Shown here one piece after another: positions 59,803 to 64,000 of a stretch of DNA of 64,000 nucleotides. How positions within the stretch are numbered: the stretch's first letter is position 1; each line of letters begins with the position of its first letter. The stretch spans positions 1 to 64,000 of the forward strand of contig NZ_CP094532.1 of assembly GCF_022811685.1 (NCBI RefSeq), given 5' to 3'. Source of the stretch: Chryseobacterium suipulveris. GTDB taxonomy: Bacteria; Bacteroidota; Bacteroidia; Flavobacteriales; Weeksellaceae. A program made the position numbers and the translations under genes. The notes below the pieces were generated by a model. That model was not told the origin of the DNA and ran no database searches. It worked only from the letters and a program-made list of their open reading frames with translations.

Positions 59803-61923
59803 ATGTTCAAGAAATTTAAACTCAATACCCTTTTACTTTTCATTCCGCTGACCAGTTTGGTGTTTTGCTTCAACTCGCCAAAAAATGATGATGAGAAGAT
59901 GTCGACTATTATGGTGAGTGTGAAAAATACACTTTCTTATCTTCATTATTCGCCTAAAGCCATTAACGACGCATATTCACAAGAAGTTTACAAACATTAT
60001 TTTGAAATGGTGGATGCTTCGAAAAGATATTTTATGCAGTCGGATATGGATGAATTTGCCAAACACAAAACCAAACTCGACGATTATTTGAACAGGGGCG
60101 ACCTGACTTTTTATAAACTGACCATCGACCGACTTTATCAAAGAGTAGATGAAATCGACAAAATCACACAGGATATCCTGAGCAAACCCATCAATCTCGA
60201 TGAGGAAGAAACCCTGATTCTGGAACCAAAGCTCAGAAAAAATGCGACTACGAAAGCGGAACTTGCCAATGAATGGAAAAAATACATCAAGTATAATATC
60301 CTGCAGGAAATGGAGTCGATGTCGGCTAAAGAAGAGGCTCAGAAAAAGAAGAAAGACTCGGTGCAGAAATTTGGTTTGAAGGACACCATCAAACTTGAAA
60401 TCTTGAATCCAGAACAGAAAAGAATCAAGGCAACGGATGAAGTTAAAGACCTTATTGGCGATACTTTCCGCAGATTCAAGAAGAGAAACAAAATGGATTG
60501 GTTCACAGTCCACATGAATGCCTATACCGAGGTTTTTGATCCGCACACGAACTATTACTCACCAAAAAATAAGGAAGATTTCGACACCCAATTCAAAGGA
60601 AAAGTAATCGGAATCGGTGCAATCATCCAGGAGAAAAGAGGATACCTTTATCTCGGTCCTTTAACAATCGGTGCTCCTGCGTGGAAATCCAAACAGCTAA
60701 CAGAAGGCGACAAAATCCTGAAAGTACGGTCAAAACCAAATGAAGACGCGGTAAACGTTGTGGGAATGCTTTCGGACGAGGCGGTTCGACTGATCCGCGG
60801 TGAGAAGGGAACCAAAGTTACCTTGACCGTTGAGAAAAAAGACAAGACCATCAAAGAAGTGACAATGATTCGTGAAGAAGTGGCGATTGAAGATACCTTT
60901 GCGAGAAGCATCATCGTAAACTCTGCGGATGGGAAAAAGTATGGCTTTATCAACTTGCCAAGTTTTAATGCAGATTTTGAAGATCCAAAAGGCAGAAATG
61001 CTTCCGACGATATCAAGAATGAAATCCTGAAACTGAAACCGCAAGGAGTTCAGGGAATTATCCTCGACCTTAGAAATAATGGTGGCGGAAGCTTGACCGA
61101 AGTGGGCGACATCATGGGACTTTTCATGAATGCAGGTCCTTTTGTTCAGGTTAAAGACGGAAACGGGAAGATCAACACACTGAAAAATAAGAACAATTCA
61201 CCGATTTGGACAGGTCCTGTTGTGATTATGCAGAACGAGCTTTCGGCTTCGGCTTCTGAAATTTTGGCGGGAGCAATGCAGGATTACGGAAGAGGCGTAG
61301 TGATCGGTTCGCCGCAAAGTTTCGGTAAAGGAACGGTGCAGACTTTCGTAGATTTAAACAGATTTTTGAGCACCAACGACGATTTCGGTTCGCTGAAACT
61401 GACCATTCAGAAATTCTACCGAGTAACAGGTGAATCCACCCAAAGAAAAGGAATCCAGTCCGATATTCAGATGAAGGACTTCTTTACCTATGCGGAAGTT
61501 GGCGAGCGATATGACGATTACGCTTTAGCGTGGGACAAAATTCCTGCGGTTGCGTACCAACCGATGAACTATTTCTCCGTAGCCGCGTTGCAGAAAGGAG
61601 TTGAAGCCCGACTTCAGAACAACAAGAATTACCAGTTGATGCAGGAATCAGCACAGTGGAAGGAAAAACTCGACAAAGAAGAAAGCATTTCGCTGAACCA
61701 GCAAAAATTCAACGAGGTGATGAAAACCAGAAAAGCGCAGATCGAGAAATTCAAGGCACTGGATAAATTCAACAACGGACTGAAATTTACGCTGAATCCA
61801 GATGAGGTGATCCGCGAGAAAAACGACGAGGCATTCACCAAGAAAACCCAGAACTGGACAAAAAACCTGCAGAAAGATCTTTACCTTCAGGAAGCAGTAA
61901 ACGTTATTTCGGGAATGAAATAA
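59803..61923 (+). CDS. Tail-specific (carboxy-terminal processing) protease
   Basis: A 706-residue S41 family peptidase of the Tsp/Prc type, located in the periplasm or attached to the membrane through an N-terminal hydrophobic segment (about 8-24). It has an N-terminal helical domain (30-240), a PDZ domain (about 245-335), and the catalytic Ser-Lys pair: SASASE with S483 and FGKG with K509. The C-terminal domain (about 560-706) is helical and charged. It degrades damaged or tagged envelope proteins. A long promoter region precedes it and a strong terminator follows it. Confidence 0.95.
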   Translation: MFKKFKLNTLLLFIPLTSLVFCFNSPKNDDEKMSTIMVSVKNTLSYLHYSPKAINDAYSQEVYKHYFEMVDASKRYFMQSDMDEFAKHKTKLDDYLNRGDLTFYKLTIDRLYQRVDEIDKITQDILSKPINLDEEETLILEPKLRKNATTKAELANEWKKYIKYNILQEMESMSAKEEAQKKKKDSVQKFGLKDTIKLEILNPEQKRIKATDEVKDLIGDTFRRFKKRNKMDWFTVHMNAYTEVFDPHTNYYSPKNKEDFDTQFKGKVIGIGAIIQEKRGYLYLGPLTIGAPAWKSKQLTEGDKILKVRSKPNEDAVNVVGMLSDEAVRLIRGEKGTKVTLTVEKKDKTIKEVTMIREEVAIEDTFARSIIVNSADGKKYGFINLPSFNADFEDPKGRNASDDIKNEILKLKPQGVQGIILDLRNNGGGSLTEVGDIMGLFMNAGPFVQVKDGNGKINTLKNKNNSPIWTGPVVIMQNELSASASEILAGAMQDYGRGVVIGSPQSFGKGTVQTFVDLNRFLSTNDDFGSLKLTIQKFYRVTGESTQRKGIQSDIQMKDFFTYAEVGERYDDYALAWDKIPAVAYQPMNYFSVAALQKGVEARLQNNKNYQLMQESAQWKEKLDKEESISLNQQKFNEVMKTRKAQIEKFKALDKFNNGLKFTLNPDEVIREKNDEAFTKKTQNWTKNLQKDLYLQEAVNVISGMK

Positions 61924-61947
61924 AGACGAACTACACTATTAAATAGC

Positions 61948-61978
61948 AAAACCATCGAAAATTTTCGGTGGTTTTTTG
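61948..61978 (+). terminator. Terminator after the tail-specific protease gene
   Basis: The stem AAAACCATCGAAAA / TTTTCGGTGGTTTT (with one G-T pair) is followed by further T, 25 bases after the stop. Confidence 0.85.
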
Positions 61979-62235
61979 GTTTGTAGGCCACGAATTCACG
62001 AATAAAAATTTGAACTAAAAACAGCGATAATACTCTTTTGGTTCAGGAAAGTTTCAAAATAGTTTGAAGTTTCTTGCTTTTATTACATTCAAATTTTTGA
62101 AAGCTATTAATGAATATATTGCATATTCGTGCATTTGTGGCAAATAATCTCTGCTCCATTTGTCATTAATTCCCATTCAGTTTCAAAAATTAACCGTTCA
62201 GCAGATTTTTATTTTAATTAAATTTAATCCCGAAT
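61979..62235. other. Non-coding region with inverted repeat
   Basis: Together with the terminator this is a gap of about 335 bases without coding sequence. It contains inverted arms GCCACGAATTCACGAAT (61987-62003) and ATTCGTGCATTTGTGGC (62125-62141) about 120 bases apart, and an AT-rich centre with GTTTGAAGTTTC-like words. No RNA was recognised. Confidence 0.6.
61987..62141. repeat. Long inverted repeat with 17-bp arms
   Basis: The arm GCCACGAATTCACGAAT and the reverse complement of ATTCGTGCATTTGTGGC match at 15 of 17 positions. The spacer of 121 bases shows no open frame of note. Confidence 0.6.
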
Positions 62236-62243
62236 ATCTTTGT
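62236..62243 (+). promoter_or_regulatory. Flavobacterial -7 box (TATCTTTG) before the LytS-type kinase gene
   Basis: The exact TAnnTTTG match lies 15 bases before the ATG at 62259. Confidence 0.6.
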
Positions 62244-62258
62244 TCACGAATTTAAGCC

Positions 62259-63587
62259 ATGACCAAAAAAGAAATCATATCGCTGCTTTGGGTTTCCCTG
62301 ATTACGGGAGTGTTCTTTTTCACCTTTTTTACAGGTGACAAGACAATCCAGAATCTCATTCTCAGCATTCTCGTTGCTTCGCTGTACAGTTTAGTGATCG
62401 GTGGCGGAAACGGTGTGGTCAATAATCTTTTGAGCAGAAAATTTTCCTGGATTGAGCACACCAGAACCAGGGCGGTTCTCGGCGTAATCGCGGTTCTTTT
62501 TGTAAACGCGGCTTTGGTTCTGCTGTGCAATTACGTGAATTTCGTCCTAATCCAAAATGTTCCATTTTCCAAGTTCTTCTCGGGTTCGGTTGGGTTTGTC
62601 AATTGGTTGATGATTAATATTGCGTTACTAATCTCAGCTTTCCTGCATGCCAAAAGTTTTATGAGTGAATGGAAGAAGGCATCGAAGAAAGAGGTGGTAG
62701 AACAGAAGCTGATCGCGAAATCCGCAAACGCACAGTTCGAATCATTGAAAAATCAACTCGACCCGCACTTTCTGTTTAACTCTTTGAATGTTTTGAGTTC
62801 TTTAATTGATGAAAATCCAAATCAGGCACAAAGGTTTACTTCCTCAATGTCAAAGATTTACAGATACGTTCTGGAGCAAAAGGATAAAGAATTGGTTACG
62901 GTGGAAGAAGAGCTTGATTTTGCCAAAACATACTGCGAATTACTAAAAACACGATTTGAGGACAGCGTGGATTTTGAATTCAATGTCAATGAAAATGACA
63001 GAAAATCATTTGTGGTTCCGCTTTCGCTTCAGCTGTTATTAGAAAACTGCATCAAACATAATTTTGCAACATCGGCGAAGCCGCTGAAAATAAAGATCTA
63101 TTCTGAAAACGGAAACCTGATTATCGAAAACAACCTGCAACAAAGGGAACAGGTGAAAGAAAGCGCCGGAATCGGACTTTCGAATATCGTACAACGGTAT
63201 GCGCTGCTCACAAAACACAATGTATATGTTGAAAAATCCGACGCGTTTTTCAAGGTAAAAATACCAATGTTAACACAAAAAATTACACCAATGACAACAA
63301 CCAACGACAACGAAAAAGCAGCTTATGACAAAGCTGTAAAGAGAGTGGACGAATTGAAAGGATTCTACGGAAACCTAATCTCATACTGTATTTTCATCCC
63401 TTTTCTTATCTTTATCAACCTGAGAACTGTTCCGGAATACCAATGGTTTTGGTGGCCGCTTTTCGGGTGGGGAATCGGTGTGGTTTCTCACGCCGTTAAA
63501 GTGTTCGGAATTGGTAGCGACTGGGAAGAAAGACAAATCAGAAATTATATGAAAAAAGAAGAGGAAAACAATAAAAAATGGAAATAA
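62259..63587 (+). CDS. LytS-type sensor histidine kinase with C-terminal 2TM domain
   Basis: A 442-residue membrane kinase. Four helices at the N-terminus (about 7-24, 33-50, 72-90, 112-130) are followed by the His_kinase domain of the LytS/YehU group: phosphoacceptor H170 in LDPHFLFNSLNVLSSL, N box LLENCIKHN (260-268) and G box GIGLSN (304-309). After the kinase core ends near residue 340 an unusual extension carries a 2TM domain (about 350-432) with KRVDELKGFYGN and DWEERQI. Such kinases normally signal to a LytTR response regulator, which would lie outside this window. It overlaps none of its neighbours but is 2 bases from the next start. Confidence 0.88.
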   Translation: MTKKEIISLLWVSLITGVFFFTFFTGDKTIQNLILSILVASLYSLVIGGGNGVVNNLLSRKFSWIEHTRTRAVLGVIAVLFVNAALVLLCNYVNFVLIQNVPFSKFFSGSVGFVNWLMINIALLISAFLHAKSFMSEWKKASKKEVVEQKLIAKSANAQFESLKNQLDPHFLFNSLNVLSSLIDENPNQAQRFTSSMSKIYRYVLEQKDKELVTVEEELDFAKTYCELLKTRFEDSVDFEFNVNENDRKSFVVPLSLQLLLENCIKHNFATSAKPLKIKIYSENGNLIIENNLQQREQVKESAGIGLSNIVQRYALLTKHNVYVEKSDAFFKVKIPMLTQKITPMTTTNDNEKAAYDKAVKRVDELKGFYGNLISYCIFIPFLIFINLRTVPEYQWFWWPLFGWGIGVVSHAVKVFGIGSDWEERQIRNYMKKEEENNKKWK

Positions 63588-63589
63588 TT

Positions 63590-63895
63590 ATGGAAAATAA
63601 CATCAACAACGACGAGTTGCTTTATAAAAAAGCGCAGAAAAGAGTAAAAGAAATTTCAAATTTTTATTGGTTTGTTGCAGGTTACATTATGGTTGCTTTT
63701 ATCTTGCTTTATAAAGATTATAGCAATAATATTTTTAATTTCAAGACCGAGTACATTGTTTTTATGTTGATTCTACAGGGAATTTTTCTTCTTGGCTATG
63801 GAATTTACCTTTTTGTTCCCAAGCTTCACAATTGGGAAGAGCGAAAAACAAAAGAGTTAATGGAAAAATATAAAAAAAATGGAAGACAACATTAA
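63590..63895 (+). CDS. 2TM domain-containing protein
   Basis: A 101-residue protein with two membrane helices (about 27-44 and 57-78) between a helical lead (ELLYKKAQKRVKEISNFYW) and the conserved NWEERKTKELMEKY end. It is homologous to the C-terminal domain of the preceding kinase. The ATG at 63590 is preferred over one at 63578, which overlaps the kinase stop. The function of 2TM proteins is unknown; they are often encoded next to LytS/LytTR systems in Bacteroidota. It overlaps the next 2TM gene by 17 bases. Confidence 0.83.
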   Translation: MENNINNDELLYKKAQKRVKEISNFYWFVAGYIMVAFILLYKDYSNNIFNFKTEYIVFMLILQGIFLLGYGIYLFVPKLHNWEERKTKELMEKYKKNGRQH

Positions 63896-64000
63896 ATACT
63901 TGCAAGCCAAAAAAAGAGTAAAGCAAATCAAGGGATTTTATATTCACGCAATGGTTTACGTCGTAGTCAACGCTTTTATCCTATTACTAAAATTCCAAAA
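63879..64000 (+). CDS. Second 2TM domain-containing protein, cut by the window edge
   Basis: Forty codons of a third 2TM unit are visible (MEDNIKYLQAKKRVKQIKGF then YIHAMVYVVVNAFILL), similar to the two preceding ones (KAQKRVKEISNFYW and KAVKRVDELKGFYGN). The ATG at 63879 lies inside the end of the previous gene. The rest is outside the window. Confidence 0.8.
   Translation, partial: MEDNIKYLQAKKRVKQIKGFYIHAMVYVVVNAFILLLKFQ

Overview
The window is a chromosomal segment of a flavobacterium, most likely of the family Weeksellaceae (Chryseobacterium, Kaistella or a near relative). The evidence is the Bacteroidota-type -7 promoter box TAnnTTTG in front of many genes, the absence of clear Shine-Dalgarno sequences, Bacteroidota-restricted families (GLPGLI protein, GldH, SprE/PorW, DUF6080, FeoB-associated Cys-rich protein, 2TM-domain proteins), a fused MurF-alanine racemase gene, and low to moderate G+C. 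No tRNA, rRNA, CRISPR array, prophage or insertion sequence was recognised. Almost everything is housekeeping.

Layout. 0.2-4.6 kb: a GLPGLI secreted protein, the iron cluster feoA-feoB-small Cys-rich protein, and a Uma2-type nuclease. 4.7-8.7 kb: phosphoglucosamine mutase, a TPR protein, and two small toxin-antitoxin pairs (YoeB type and YafQ type); both toxin genes carry a one-base frameshift. 8.8-16.1 kb: an M14 carboxypeptidase, type III pantothenate kinase, an M1 peptidase, and a FadL porin plus SGNH esterase operon. 16.4-23.6 kb: ricT-gldH-PBP1A, SelO and a DUF6080 membrane protein. 23.6-27.9 kb (minus strand): a small secreted protein, lepA, and an ECF sigma, membrane anti-sigma-like and Spy-like trio. 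28-32.8 kb: a broken lipoprotein gene, DUF2520 protein, KdsC-like phosphatase, Maf and the gliding/type IX secretion lipoprotein SprE. 32.8-41.1 kb (all minus): tsaB, a short-chain dehydrogenase, yraN, an LD-carboxypeptidase, a LysE exporter, RNase R, a frameshifted DUF1016 nuclease and rpiB. 41.1-43.1 kb: a 680-base non-coding stretch followed by pgk. 43.1-53.2 kb (minus): a PagL-like deacylase, a methyltransferase, mnmG between two perfect parS-type palindromes, and the operon tdk-murF/alr-VOC-patatin/Omp85-ybeY. 53.2-59.6 kb: an acidic conserved protein, a MurC-like ligase, rsmI, fabG, a nucleoside phosphorylase, guaC and surE. 59.8-64 kb: a tail-specific protease and a LytS-type histidine kinase with a run of 2TM domains.

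How the genes work together. Several groups serve the cell envelope: PBP1A, murF/alr, the MurC-like ligase and the LD-carboxypeptidase handle peptidoglycan; GldH and SprE point to gliding motility and type IX secretion; FadL/SGNH, PagL-like and patatin/Omp85 proteins act on lipids at the outer membrane. The most unusual content lies between genes: two parS palindromes around mnmG with a DnaA-box-like cluster 4-6 kb away (an origin-proximal signature), 28.5 copies of an 8-bp repeat that supplies the stop codon of a neighbouring gene, a dispersed bipartite intergenic repeat, decamer repeats at two loci, and two long inverted repeats. Four single-base frameshifts were found; all fall in accessory genes (two toxins, one nuclease, one lipoprotein) and none was noticed in the core genes.
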